Shown piece after piece: positions 25,734 through 35,481 of a DNA stretch of 64,000 nucleotides. The stretch covers positions 372,001 to 436,000 of the forward strand of contig NZ_VCJR02000001.1 in NCBI RefSeq assembly GCF_009712425.2, written 5' to 3'. A model generated the notes under the pieces. It was given only the letters and a program-made list of their open reading frames with translations. It had not been told where the DNA came from and searched no databases. Origin of the DNA: Aquisalinus luteolus (lineage in GTDB: Bacteria > Pseudomonadota > Alphaproteobacteria > Caulobacterales > Parvularculaceae). The number at the start of each line of letters is the position of its first letter. The first letter of the stretch is position 1. The position numbers and the translations under genes were made by a program.

Positions 25734-27854
25734 TTGTATAATTTTTTCAGGGAATTGAGACGGCGTAACGTCTTCCGCGTCGCAGGCGTCTATGCCGTCG
25801 TTGGCTGGCTTATTGCCCAGATCAGCTCCGTCCTTGAAAGCTCGCTCAGCCTGCCCGACTGGTTCGACGCAGTGGTCGTCACCTTGCTGCTGCTCGGCTT
25901 CCCGGTCGCCATGCTGCTCGCATGGGCGTTTGAAATGACGGCGGAGGGCATGAAGCCGACCAAATCCGTGCCTGCGGACCAGTCGATCACGGCCAAGACC
26001 GGCCAGCGGCTCGACTATGTCATCATCGCCGGTCTGGTTCTCGTCATCGGGCTTGTCGGCTTTCAGATGATTGCATCACCCTCCGGTGTTTCAGAACAGG
26101 CCGGCGCCACGGCACCGGGCGAGGCATCCATCGCCGTCCTCCCATTTGCCGATATGAGCGCCACCGGCGACCAGGAATATTTCTCCGACGGCATTGCCGA
26201 GGAATTGCTCAATGTGCTGGCCCAGGTGCCTGACCTCCAGGTGGCCGGGCGGACCTCCGCTTTTGCCTTCAAGGGCCAGAACAAGGATCTGAGAGAGATC
26301 GGTGATATCCTGAAGGTCGCGCATATCCTTGAAGGCTCGGTGCGCAAGGCCGGCGACAAGGTGCGCATCACGGCCCAGCTGATCGAGGTGGATAGCGGCT
26401 ATCATCTGTGGTCGGAGACTTATGATCGTGACATGACGGATATCTTCGCCGTGCAGGACGAGATTTCAGCTGCCATTACGGCAGAGCTTGTCCCGCGCCT
26501 GACCGGAAACGCACCGGTGCAGGTTGCCCGCGCCAGCGATATCGACGCCTATGAGCTTTACCTGCTTGCTCGCCAGCAAGAAAAAGGCGCCATCACGGAA
26601 ACTTTCGCCCAGGCCGCCGAGACGCTGGACCGGGCGCTCGGGATCGACCCGGATTATGTGCCGGCTCTCGCCTGGCGCAGCTACTACGAGTTGATGATGT
26701 CCGATGCACAAGGTGCCACGGGTACAACGCCATTCGATAAGGCAAGCGCGACAGCGCGTCCCCTCATCGCACGTGCAATCGAGCTTGATCCCAAATCGCC
26801 GGATGCGCTGTTCGCCCGGGCCGGGCTCTATCTGTTCGAGGATAATTTTGCAGAAGCAGAACGGTTCTATCGGCTGGCCCTCGTTCAGCGCCCGAATTTC
26901 CCCTATGCCCGTAACGATCTCGGCTATCTCTATATGAGGCAGGGTGAACTCGAGAAGGCAATGGAACAGTTCGAGATCGCGCTGGAGCATGACCCGGCGC
27001 TCGACGATGCCAACAATAATGTCTTCGCGATCTATCTGGGCAATGGCGAGTTCGAAAAGGCCAAGGCAGCCTTGGATCGTTGGTCGCGGATTTCACCCGA
27101 CAGCCCATCACTGCAATTCTGCTATGCCCGGTACCATGTCGTCACAGGCAATTATGCAGCGCTGGTCGATATGCTCGAAAAGGATGGCGACGGCCCGTTT
27201 ACCGATAGGTTTTCCAATTTCCTGCCGTTCATCTGGGCAACGCTCGGTGAGTATGACAAGGCGCTGGACCTTGCATCCGGGCCGGGCAGGAATACCATTC
27301 TTCTGGCGATGAACCGCCCGGAGGATGCCATCAGGCAAGCGCGCGCCTATGCAGAGGCAAATCCCGACGGCGAGGATGAATACATGTTCATCCTTCATAT
27401 GACCCAGGGCTGGGATGCTATTGTCGATCATTATACGGAGAAGTATTCCTCCGCCGAGGTGTTTGAGCTTTCTACCGCCCACCCGCCTTATGCGAATTAC
27501 GTACCTGCGCTGATCTATACAGGCCATGTTGATGGCGAGATTTTGTTGGAGTATTGGGCCGATCACGTCGCAGGGCATATGAAGGAAGCGCCCAACAATG
27601 CCGACAATGAATATTCGCTGGCGCGTATTGCCGTATTGCGTGGGGAGGGCAGCGAAGAAGTCATGGGCCATCTCAACCGCGCCTTTGAGCTGGGCAACCG
27701 TAATCGGGGTGTTTCGATAGAGCCGATCTTCCGCGGCTTCGAAGATCAGGCCAGCTTCAACGCTTACGTCGACAGGGTTGAGGCTGCGTTGAATGCAGAG
27801 CGTGCCAAGCTCGACCTTCCGCCCAAGCCACTGCCCCGGGATATCGGCGGGTAA
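25734..27854 (+). CDS. TolB-domain/TPR membrane protein, TTG start
   Basis: A 706-residue protein. The N-terminus starts at TTG and reads MYNFFRELRRRNVFRVAGVY, followed by three hydrophobic segments (about 14-34, 43-62, 94-112). A TolB-like domain of the type linked to adenylate-cyclase and CadC-like proteins spans about 128-250 (VLPFADMSATGDQEYFSDG, GSVRKAGDKVRITAQLI). TPR-type repeats occupy about 270-690. The GGGGGG upstream of TTG is the ribosome site. No catalytic domain is present. It is a paralogue of the gene at 45551-47710. A role in assembling or sensing at the membrane is inferred. Confidence 0.85.
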   Translation: MYNFFRELRRRNVFRVAGVYAVVGWLIAQISSVLESSLSLPDWFDAVVVTLLLLGFPVAMLLAWAFEMTAEGMKPTKSVPADQSITAKTGQRLDYVIIAGLVLVIGLVGFQMIASPSGVSEQAGATAPGEASIAVLPFADMSATGDQEYFSDGIAEELLNVLAQVPDLQVAGRTSAFAFKGQNKDLREIGDILKVAHILEGSVRKAGDKVRITAQLIEVDSGYHLWSETYDRDMTDIFAVQDEISAAITAELVPRLTGNAPVQVARASDIDAYELYLLARQQEKGAITETFAQAAETLDRALGIDPDYVPALAWRSYYELMMSDAQGATGTTPFDKASATARPLIARAIELDPKSPDALFARAGLYLFEDNFAEAERFYRLALVQRPNFPYARNDLGYLYMRQGELEKAMEQFEIALEHDPALDDANNNVFAIYLGNGEFEKAKAALDRWSRISPDSPSLQFCYARYHVVTGNYAALVDMLEKDGDGPFTDRFSNFLPFIWATLGEYDKALDLASGPGRNTILLAMNRPEDAIRQARAYAEANPDGEDEYMFILHMTQGWDAIVDHYTEKYSSAEVFELSTAHPPYANYVPALIYTGHVDGEILLEYWADHVAGHMKEAPNNADNEYSLARIAVLRGEGSEEVMGHLNRAFELGNRNRGVSIEPIFRGFEDQASFNAYVDRVEAALNAERAKLDLPPKPLPRDIGG

Positions 27855-27892
27855 TATTTAGGTGAAGCCATACCGGCTCTACAGGGGGAAAC

Positions 27893-28969
27893 ATGATAAG
27901 CAGATACATAATTGCTGCGGCAACTCTGGCCGTGGCGACAATAGCCACACCCGCCTTTGCTCAAACGGGCGATCTGCCGGATTGGGTGTTACCAGTCAAG
28001 AAGCGCTTCGCCGATAACGAAAAAGAGGCTCTTGCGGAAGAATTTGTTGGTGTACGCACAGAAGAGGGCCTTCAGTCCGGCCTCTACACGATAGAAGCAA
28101 CGGGCATTTCCACAGAACTGATCATGCAGGCGGCGCAGGTCTTTCTCGACACGCTGACACCCGCCCAGCGGATCAGGACGCAGTTTGCGGTCGATGCCGA
28201 TGAATGGCGCAAATGGTCCAATGTCGATAACGGCATCTATGTGCGTCAGGGGACCAGCCTGAAAGAGATGGACGAAGCTCAGCGCGCTGCCGCCATGCCC
28301 CTCCTCGAGTAATCGCTGAGCGCGAAGGGGCTCGGTCTCAGTCTCGATATCATGAAGACCGACCAGAGCCTGGCAGAGCTTAATGACGGCATCTTCTTTC
28401 TCGACGAAGAGCTTTACTATGTCACGATCATGGGCGGCAAATATGAAGGCAATGCCGTTCTGCAGGATGAGCAGGCAGCTGGCCTTGCTATGATGGCGTC
28501 ACTGACAGCGGAACAGCAGGCACAGGCGACACTGTCCGACCGCAAGTCCGGCAAGGATATCAATGCAGAGGCAAACCAGGACAATCTGGTCCTCGATTAT
28601 GCTGGTGTTCCTGCAGCCAGGTTCAATGCAGACCAGAAGGCACAGCTGCTCGATCTTGTCGGCCTGTTTGTCGGAAACATGCGCGAGGGGCATGCCGCGG
28701 TAAAGATGGAAGAAGTCGAGGAGCATCTCGATGAGACATGGTTCGCCTGGGTCGGCGAAGTTTCGGATGATGCGGTTTTCTATTATCGCATTCACAGCCC
28801 GGTTGTGCTGATCGAGTTTGATCATCAGAATCCGGTTGGCACGTCCTCCATCAACGAACGCGGCGTGCCGACACGCGATCATATCCACACGGTGATCCGC
28901 ACGCCGAACGGCAATGACTACGGCAAGGACCTGCTGGGCCAGCATCTGGCGGAACATTCTCATGACTAG
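27893..28969 (+). pseudogene. DUF3500 family gene interrupted by an in-frame TAA
   Basis: A signal peptide (residues 1-23, ending AFAQT) and the DUF3500 N-terminal half run to a TAA at 28310-28312 (139 residues). The same frame then continues for 13 codons to ATG 28352 and on to 28969. The joined product resembles one DUF3500 protein: the first part holds LDTLTPAQRIRTQF and LKEMDEAQRAAAMPLL, and the second holds FAWVGE...FYYRIHSPVVLIEFD and DHIHTVIRTPNGNDYGKDLL. The middle stretch that usually carries a GW...GHHL motif seems missing as well. The downstream part has no convincing ribosome site, so I treat the locus as a pseudogene, with readthrough or separate use not excluded. Confidence 0.75.
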
Positions 28970-28986
28970 GCCCGTTACCGGGCCAT
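28969..28986 (+). terminator. Possible terminator after the DUF3500 locus
   Basis: GGCCCG-TTAC-CGGGCC directly at the stop codon forms a short tight stem. The following T run is poor, so the assignment is weak. Confidence 0.35.
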
Positions 28987-29028
28987 GGATTTATCTGACG
29001 AGGTGATGTCCCTCCCGGTGAGTGGCCG

Positions 29029-30849
29029 ATGAGGGCTTTGATTGCGGCACTCTTCTGCCTGTTTGCCTGTGCTGCCGTCCCGGCGGCGGCTCAGTCCATG
29101 CCATCCGGCGGCGATGAGCCGGCTTCAGCCGACCGGCCCGGCCTGTTCGCTGACATAATAGACGCAATCGGGTCCGGCAGTCGCATGCTGATCCGCAAGA
29201 TCCAGCCGGGCGAAGAGCGTGATCGTGTAGAAGACCCGCGCTTCAACTCTCAGGAAAGCCCGCGCGATTCCCTGATGACCTTCATCGAGGCAATGAATCT
29301 CGTCCAGCGGGGATACACAGACATCGGTTACACTCGCGCGCTGGCCAGTCTGCCGCAAGGCGCGACCCGTCAGCAGGCGGATGTTCTCTATGAAATCCTG
29401 TTGCGCCTGGGTCCTGTCTCCCCGGCGGAATTGCCGGGCTCCGATCAGGCAGCGGCATCGGGAGATACACGGTTTGAATATTTCCCGCGCGGCACGGATC
29501 ATGCCTGGGTCTGGCAGGCTGCCGACCCGCCCAGTAATGCCACTGTCGCTGTTCTCAGGTCAGGCGAGGGGACATGGCTGATCTCCGAGCGCACTCTCGA
29601 TGGTGCGCCGCTGTTTCTCGAGTCTATCGCCGACCTGCCGCCGCAATTTTCATCCGAGGACAATGGTGAATACTTCATCATGGTGTTCTCGCCATTGATA
29701 GAGCGCACGGGCCTGTTCGGGTGGATCGCCTTTCTCGCTGTCTTTGCTATCGGCATTGCGGCCGGGCTGTTGTTCAAGCGGGCCATGGCATGGACGGCGC
29801 GCAAGGCTGACCGGATAGACCAGACTTTTTTGGGTGCGACACTGCGCGGCTTTGGCAATGCAGGCGGGCTCGTCGTTTTCACATTTTTCTTCACGATCGC
29901 CATCGGCTTCCTCGCCCTTGGGCCGGTGCTGCAGGCATTGCATTACGAGATTCCGCGCTTCCTGATGGTGGTTGCCATCGCCTTCCTCATCGTCTCGCTG
30001 ATCGATGTCTTCGTCGCCTTCCTGCGCGAGCGGGTCAGTCATGAAAAAGACCATTACGACCAGATGGTCATTACGATGATTCGCCGTATCCTCCGTGTGC
30101 TGGTCATTTCCATCGTACTGATTTTCGTATTGCAGAACATTCTGGGCATGAATGTCGGCGCGCTGCTGGTCGGCTTTGGGTTCCTCGCGCTCGCCCTGTC
30201 GCTGGCGGCGCAGGACTCGGTCAAGAACCTGTTCGGTGCCGTGTCCGTCTTCATCAACCGGCCCTTCGTCATCGGAGACTGGATCTGCTTCAAGGGCGAG
30301 ATGGGCGATCATATCGGGGTGATCGAGGATATCGAGTTGCAGGCCACCAAGCTGACGGACCTCGCCGGCAATCTCGTCACCCTGCCCAACATGCTGTTCA
30401 TCGACCGCGAGGTGCAGAACCTCTCCGCCCGCGGCTATATTCGCCGCCGGGTCGATGTCGCAATTCCCTATCGTGCCCATGCCGATGAGATCGATCGCGC
30501 CCTGCAGGCGATGATGGATGTCTTCGATGACGAGGAGGTGGTCGAGGATAGCGGGCTGGAAGGCCGGGAGGAGAAGGCCCATGTTTCCTTCAGCGGCTTC
30601 GACGACAGCTGGCTGACCATCACCGGCTATCATTATTACTTCATGGGTGGTGAGGGCGAAATCCAGCGCGATACCGACCGTGGCTGGTTCAGCTATCTGT
30701 CCCATTGCTCGCTGGTGAACCGCAAGCTGGTCCAGCTTTTCGGCGAGCGCGATATCGAGTTCGCTTTCCCGACCCAGACCGTCGAGATCGTCCCGCAGAA
30801 AGGCGAGCCGATTACTGTCCGGTCTACACAGTCTGTTGAGGCTGACTGA
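29029..30849 (+). CDS. MscS-family mechanosensitive channel
   Basis: A 606-residue inner-membrane protein. Residues 1-21 are a signal peptide, followed by a 200-residue periplasmic part and about five membrane helices between 225 and 400. The MscS pore helix is recognisable as ALLVGFGFLALALSLAAQDS followed by FGAVSVFINRPFVIGDWI. The cytosolic beta domain and C-terminal alpha/beta domain follow to residue 606. It probably opens under hypo-osmotic shock to release solutes. It is monocistronic, or it could be read with the next transporter gene 80 bases on. Confidence 0.93.
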   Translation: MRALIAALFCLFACAAVPAAAQSMPSGGDEPASADRPGLFADIIDAIGSGSRMLIRKIQPGEERDRVEDPRFNSQESPRDSLMTFIEAMNLVQRGYTDIGYTRALASLPQGATRQQADVLYEILLRLGPVSPAELPGSDQAAASGDTRFEYFPRGTDHAWVWQAADPPSNATVAVLRSGEGTWLISERTLDGAPLFLESIADLPPQFSSEDNGEYFIMVFSPLIERTGLFGWIAFLAVFAIGIAAGLLFKRAMAWTARKADRIDQTFLGATLRGFGNAGGLVVFTFFFTIAIGFLALGPVLQALHYEIPRFLMVVAIAFLIVSLIDVFVAFLRERVSHEKDHYDQMVITMIRRILRVLVISIVLIFVLQNILGMNVGALLVGFGFLALALSLAAQDSVKNLFGAVSVFINRPFVIGDWICFKGEMGDHIGVIEDIELQATKLTDLAGNLVTLPNMLFIDREVQNLSARGYIRRRVDVAIPYRAHADEIDRALQAMMDVFDDEEVVEDSGLEGREEKAHVSFSGFDDSWLTITGYHYYFMGGEGEIQRDTDRGWFSYLSHCSLVNRKLVQLFGERDIEFAFPTQTVEIVPQKGEPITVRSTQSVEAD

Positions 30850-30929
30850 CGAGCTACAATGCCCCTTTTGCCATCCGCATGGCGCGGCGTATAAGGGCTG
30901 ATGGCCATCATGGCCATGATGAGGGCATT

Positions 30930-31679
30930 ATGCAGGATCAGGACACGTCCCAGCCGACCCGGCGCATCGACAGTGCCGAGGCGATCAGCCAGCAGCGCTT
31001 CAAGTACTATGATTTCGCGATGGCGGCCTTTGTGGTCATTCTCGTCCTGTCCAATGTTATCGGCGCGGCCAAGCCCGCCCAGTTCGACCTGCCGGGTATC
31101 GGGCCTTTCGTATTCGGCGCGGGCATCCTGTTCTTCCCGCTGTCCTATGTGCTCGGCGATGTGCTGACCGAGGTCTATGGCTATGCCCGGGCCCGCCGGG
31201 TCGTCTGGGCCGGTTTCGGGGCCGTCGTGTTCATGGCGCTGATGAGCTGGGTTGTCGTCTCCCTGCCGCCTGCCGATGGCTGGGAGGGGCAGGCGGCCTA
31301 TGAGCAGGTCTTCGGCATCGTGCCGCGCATCGTGCTTGCCTCGCTCATGGCGTTCTGGGCCGGTGAGTTCGCCAATGCCTTTGTCATGGCGCGCATGAAG
31401 GTCTGGTCGAAGGGCAAGCATCTATGGCAACGCACGATCGGTTCGACCGTGGTCGGGCAAGGCGTCGATTCGCTGATCTTCTACCCGGTCGCGTTCCTCG
31501 GCATCTGGGACACGGGTCAGGTCATCACCGTCATGATCACCAATTACGTCCTGAAAGTCCTGTGGGAAGCGCTGCTGACGCCGGTTACCTATCGGGTCGT
31601 CGGCTGGCTGAAAAAGGCGGAAGGAGTTGACATTTACGACGCGGACACCAATTTCACGCCCTTCTCTGTCAAATCCTGA
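30930..31679 (+). CDS. Queuosine-precursor transporter (YhhQ/VUT family)
   Basis: A 249-residue integral membrane protein of the VUT_1 (PF02592) family with about six hydrophobic helices. Segments such as LSNVIGAAKPAQFDLPGIG, FFPLSYVLGDVLTEVYGYAR and RTIGSTVVGQGVDSLIFYPV are characteristic. YhhQ imports queuosine precursors such as preQ0 or preQ1. The start at 30930 is chosen because GAGGG lies nearby and the longer frame upstream is not conserved-looking. It is followed after 17 bases by trkH. I found no preQ1 riboswitch in its leader. Confidence 0.9.
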   Translation: MQDQDTSQPTRRIDSAEAISQQRFKYYDFAMAAFVVILVLSNVIGAAKPAQFDLPGIGPFVFGAGILFFPLSYVLGDVLTEVYGYARARRVVWAGFGAVVFMALMSWVVVSLPPADGWEGQAAYEQVFGIVPRIVLASLMAFWAGEFANAFVMARMKVWSKGKHLWQRTIGSTVVGQGVDSLIFYPVAFLGIWDTGQVITVMITNYVLKVLWEALLTPVTYRVVGWLKKAEGVDIYDADTNFTPFSVKS

Positions 31680-31696
31680 CAGACGGGATAAACGCC

Positions 31697-33169
31697 GTGT
31701 TCAATTTCTCGGTCTCCACCAGCCCGGCCACTTGGCGCCAGGCCTTGTTCTTCTTCGGCATCGTGATTTTCATGATCGGCGCCTTGATGCTGATCCCTGC
31801 CTTTGCCGAGCTCGTATATGGCGAGCCGGGACAATATTCGTTTGCGATGAGCGCCCTCATGACCATGGTGATTGGCTTGATGGTCGGCATCGCCATGTGG
31901 AACCGGGAATTCGGGGCAATCCGCACACGCCATGCCTTTTTGCTGATCGGCGGGCTGTGGCTCGTTGTACCGCTCTTCTCCGCGATTCCCTTGCTCGGCT
32001 ATGGGCTGAACATGGCCGAGGCCTATTTTGAGATGGCGTCCGGCTTCACCACGACCGGCGCGACTGTCATCAGCGGTCTCGATGAGGCGCCGCGCAGCCT
32101 GCATCTGTGGCGCTCCATGTCGCAATGGATCGGCGGCATCGGTATCATCGTCATGGCGATTTTCATCCTGCCTTTCCTGCGCGTCGGCGGCATGCAGCTG
32201 TTCAGGGTGGAAAGCTGGGAAGGGACGGAGAAGATTTTCCCGCATACAACGGCGCTCATAGGGTGGATCTTCGCCGTCTACGTATTCTTTTCCATTGCCT
32301 GCTTCCTTCTCTATGTCGCGGGCGGGATGAGCGAATACGATGCGCTGAACCACATGATGACGACCGTCTCCACCGGGGGCTATTCGACCCATGATGCTTC
32401 GTTCGGCTATTTCGACTCGGCGTTCCTGGAATGGGTCTGCATTGTCTTTATGACACTCGGGGCGCTGCCGTTCCTGTTCTTTCTGAAACTCGTTTTTGTT
32501 CGCGGCCAGACGCGCGAGGGCGATTCGCAGGTCGAATTTTTCCTGTTGATGGTCGGCACGATCTCCATTCTCACCGCCTTCTGGCTGGCGATCACGACGG
32601 AGACCGGCCTGCTCGATGCTCTCCGGAGGGTCACCTTCCATGTCATCTCGATCGTCACCACGACCGGTTATGCGACGGAGGACTACCAGCTCTGGGGGCC
32701 GGGTGCCGTCATGCTGTTCTTCCTGCTGACCTTCCTTGGCGGCTGCGCCGGCTCGACATCGGGTGGCATCAAGGCCTATCGCCTGGTCATCCTGCTGAAG
32801 CTCATCCGCTCACGTTTGTTGAAGCTGCAGACGCCCAACCGCATCGTGCCGATCACCTTCAACGGCCGCGATGTGACCGAGGACACGATCGTCTCGATCC
32901 TGACCTTTCTGACCCTGTTCACCATGTCGATACTCATCGGGGCCTTGCTCCTGTCTTTCAGCGGCATGGATTTCATTACGGCGCTGACAGCAAGCGCTAC
33001 AGCTATCTGCAATGTCGGTCCCGGATTGGGCGAAATCATAGGTCCTGCCGGCAATTTCGCTTCGATGAACGCCTATGACGAAATAATCGTCAGCTTCCTG
33101 ATGATTCTCGGCCGTCTCGAGATTTTTGCCGTCCTGATGCTCTTCGATCCGGAGTTCTGGCGCTACTGA
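31697..33169 (+). CDS. trkH: TrkH-family potassium uptake channel
   Basis: A 490-residue integral membrane protein with four pore-loop repeats. The signature turns are ASGFTTTGATVISG, MTTVSTGGYSTHD, IVTTTGYATEDY and ASATAICNVGPGLGE, each at the end of a pore helix. It would take up K+ with a cytosolic TrkA partner, which is not present in this window. The length is normal. It starts 17 bases after the VUT gene, suggesting co-transcription. The link to the trehalose operon downstream suits osmotic adaptation. Confidence 0.95.
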   Translation: MFNFSVSTSPATWRQALFFFGIVIFMIGALMLIPAFAELVYGEPGQYSFAMSALMTMVIGLMVGIAMWNREFGAIRTRHAFLLIGGLWLVVPLFSAIPLLGYGLNMAEAYFEMASGFTTTGATVISGLDEAPRSLHLWRSMSQWIGGIGIIVMAIFILPFLRVGGMQLFRVESWEGTEKIFPHTTALIGWIFAVYVFFSIACFLLYVAGGMSEYDALNHMMTTVSTGGYSTHDASFGYFDSAFLEWVCIVFMTLGALPFLFFLKLVFVRGQTREGDSQVEFFLLMVGTISILTAFWLAITTETGLLDALRRVTFHVISIVTTTGYATEDYQLWGPGAVMLFFLLTFLGGCAGSTSGGIKAYRLVILLKLIRSRLLKLQTPNRIVPITFNGRDVTEDTIVSILTFLTLFTMSILIGALLLSFSGMDFITALTASATAICNVGPGLGEIIGPAGNFASMNAYDEIIVSFLMILGRLEIFAVLMLFDPEFWRY

Positions 33170-33212
33170 CCTTGCCTTTTTGCGCTGCAGCATTATACTC
33201 GTTTAAAGCACA

Positions 33213-33237
33213 TGAACTTGTGCCTGTAGCGGGTGTT
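33213..33237 (+). promoter_or_regulatory. Candidate EcfG-type promoter of otsA
   Basis: TGAAC, exactly 16 bases, then TGTT, 39 bases before the otsA start. It has two mismatches from the GGAAC-N16/17-CGTT consensus but the same spacing as three other sites here. otsA is a typical general-stress gene. Confidence 0.4.
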
Positions 33238-33275
33238 CCGGGGGACTGAAGAGGCAAAAAGGGAAATTACTACCT

Positions 33276-34682
33276 ATGGGCAGATTGATCGGGGTTTCAA
33301 ACCGCACCGCAGCCGACCCGAACGCCAGGGCAGGCGGGTTGGCAGTCGCTCTCTGGGACGCACTCGTTTCCTCGAATGGCACATGGTTCGGTTGGAGCGG
33401 GCGCACGGTTGACGAGGCGCGCGGTATCGAGATGTTTTCCGACGATGGTGTCGACTTTGCCCTTGTCGATCTTACACATGAAGAGCATGAACGCTTCTAT
33501 CTCGGTTATTCGAACCGCGCCTTGTGGCCAATCTTTCACTATCGCACTGATCTTGCCAATTTCGACGATGAGGACTTTGCCGGCTATGAGGCTGTCAATC
33601 ACCGCTTCGCCCGTCTCCTGTCGAAGCAATTGAAGCCTGACGATGTCGTCTGGGTGCATGACTATCATTTCTGCCTGATGGGGGAGGAGCTTCGCCAGCA
33701 CGGCTTTGACGGCCGCATCGGCTATTTCCTGCACATTCCGTTCCCGGCGCCTGAAGTATTCCGTACACTGCCGGAGCATACGCGGCTTGCCAGGGCGATG
33801 ACCGCTTATAATCTCCTCGGCTTCCAGACAGACGACCACCGCGCCAATTTCGAACGTTACCTGCTGGAGTTTGCAGGCGGGCGGAAGAATGAGGATGGCA
33901 CCATATCAGTCCACGGGCGAACGGTCCGGTTGAAAGCCTATCCGATCGGTATCGATGTCGATGATTTCGCCGCACTGGCAGAGAAAGACAAGGCGCGTGA
34001 GGCCAGCAGCCGCATCGGGAAGTTCCTCGGCGGTCGCGAACTGGTTCTGGGCGTCGATCGTATGGACTATTCCAAGGGCCTGCCCCAGCGTTTCGAGGCG
34101 GTCGGGCGCATGATCCGTGATTATCCGGACCTGCATGGCAAGGTCTCCTATACCCAGATCGCGCCGCCATCGCGCACCAAGGTCGACGAGTATGCTGAGC
34201 TTCGCGAACAGCTCGACCAGCTGTCAGGCTCCATCAATGGCGACCATGGCGACCTCGACTGGATTCCCATCCGCTATCTTGCCCGCTCCTACACACGCGA
34301 TGAGCTCGCGGGGCTTTATCGCATCGCCCGCGTCGGTCTCGTCACGCCGCTACGCGATGGCATGAACCTTGTCGCCAAGGAATTCATTGCCGCGCAGGAC
34401 CCCCATGATCCCGGCGTGCTCGTCTTGTCCCATTTCGCCGGCGCTGCCTCGCAGATGCCGGAGGCGCTGCTGGTCAACCCTTATGACACACACGAGGTTG
34501 CCGACGCCATTTATCGCGCGATCCACATGCCGCTGGAAGAACGCAAGGAGCGCTGGAATGCCATCAACGAGACGATCCGGGAGAAGGATATCTTTTGGTG
34601 GCGTCAGAGTTTCCTGCACGACCTCGGCCATATCGACGTGGACAGCGACATTGCACCGGTTGAACTGAACGGCGCAGCCTGA
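33276..34682 (+). CDS. otsA: Trehalose-6-phosphate synthase
   Basis: A 468-residue GT20 glycosyltransferase that joins UDP-glucose and glucose 6-phosphate to trehalose 6-phosphate. Visible motifs are [20 protein letters not shown] at the N-terminus, VWVHDYHF (about 125), [13 protein letters not shown] (about 148), [12 protein letters not shown] (about 265) and [11 protein letters not shown] (about 362). The length is typical. It heads an operon with otsB and a GH15 gene. A candidate stress promoter lies upstream. The AAGGG before ATG is the ribosome site. Confidence 0.96.
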   Translation: MGRLIGVSNRTAADPNARAGGLAVALWDALVSSNGTWFGWSGRTVDEARGIEMFSDDGVDFALVDLTHEEHERFYLGYSNRALWPIFHYRTDLANFDDEDFAGYEAVNHRFARLLSKQLKPDDVVWVHDYHFCLMGEELRQHGFDGRIGYFLHIPFPAPEVFRTLPEHTRLARAMTAYNLLGFQTDDHRANFERYLLEFAGGRKNEDGTISVHGRTVRLKAYPIGIDVDDFAALAEKDKAREASSRIGKFLGGRELVLGVDRMDYSKGLPQRFEAVGRMIRDYPDLHGKVSYTQIAPPSRTKVDEYAELREQLDQLSGSINGDHGDLDWIPIRYLARSYTRDELAGLYRIARVGLVTPLRDGMNLVAKEFIAAQDPHDPGVLVLSHFAGAASQMPEALLVNPYDTHEVADAIYRAIHMPLEERKERWNAINETIREKDIFWWRQSFLHDLGHIDVDSDIAPVELNGAA

Positions 34683-34755
34683 CACTCTGCCGACTTGCCC
34701 TATGTTAGTTCACAGAGTGCGCAGGCGAGGGCGCCTGCCAGACCCCGGATTGCAG

Positions 34756-35481
34756 ATGACGAACAAGACCTACCCACCCCTGCCGGAAAAGGGCCAGGCC
34801 CTGTTTCTCGACTTTGACGGAACGCTTGCCCCCTTGCAGGATGATCCGGATACGGTTGCACTTGTTGACGGTGTCGCACCGCTGCTGTGCGAACTTGCTG
34901 ACAAGCTGGAAGGGGCGCTGGCCATCATCAGCGGGCGTGATATCGATGACCTCTGCAAACGGGTGCCAGATACACTCTGGAGGCTTGGCAATCATGGCCA
35001 GAACGTCATGGCGCCGGGGTCAGCGGCGCTGACCCGCACCGACACGGCGCCCGCTGAAGTCATCGACGGATTGACCGCCCTCTCTGCCGACTATCCGGGT
35101 ACAAAACTGGAGAACAAGGGGTCGGTACTCGCGCTTCACTATCGTGCCTGCCCGGAACAGGGCGAGGCGTTACTGGCCGCCGCCCGGCAGGTTGTCGGGT
35201 CGGTAGAAGGCTACAGCGTTCAGGGCGGCAAGATGGTGATCGAGGCAAAGCCCGGCGGGGCAAACAAGGGTCTCGCCATACGCGAGATAATGAGGCAACC
35301 GCCATTTGCCGGCCTGACGCCGGTGATGGCCGGTGATGATGTCACCGACGAGGATGGTTTCGAGGCCGTGCTTGACCTTGGCGGTTATGCCGTGAAAATT
35401 GGTGGGGGAGAGAGCGTGGCCACCTATCGCCTTTCCTCCCCTGAAGCTGTAGCCGACTGGCTGGAAAAGGGAACTGCCTGA
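34756..35481 (+). CDS. otsB: Trehalose-6-phosphate phosphatase
   Basis: A 241-residue HAD-superfamily phosphatase that finishes trehalose synthesis. The nucleophile motif LDFDGTLAPL is near residue 18, the ISGRD motif near 60, and the metal motif GDDVTDEDGF near 193. The start at 34756 begins next to the nucleophile motif, as in homologues; a longer upstream frame starting at 34702 is less likely. It lies 73 bases after otsA and its TGA overlaps the start codon of the GH15 gene by one base. Confidence 0.95.
   Translation: MTNKTYPPLPEKGQALFLDFDGTLAPLQDDPDTVALVDGVAPLLCELADKLEGALAIISGRDIDDLCKRVPDTLWRLGNHGQNVMAPGSAALTRTDTAPAEVIDGLTALSADYPGTKLENKGSVLALHYRACPEQGEALLAAARQVVGSVEGYSVQGGKMVIEAKPGGANKGLAIREIMRQPPFAGLTPVMAGDDVTDEDGFEAVLDLGGYAVKIGGGESVATYRLSSPEAVADWLEKGTA

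Noticed and set aside
30850-30929. Possible preQ1 riboswitch before the queuosine-precursor transporter
   Set aside because: The leader lacks the conserved preQ1 aptamer pseudoknot sequences and has only 80 bases.
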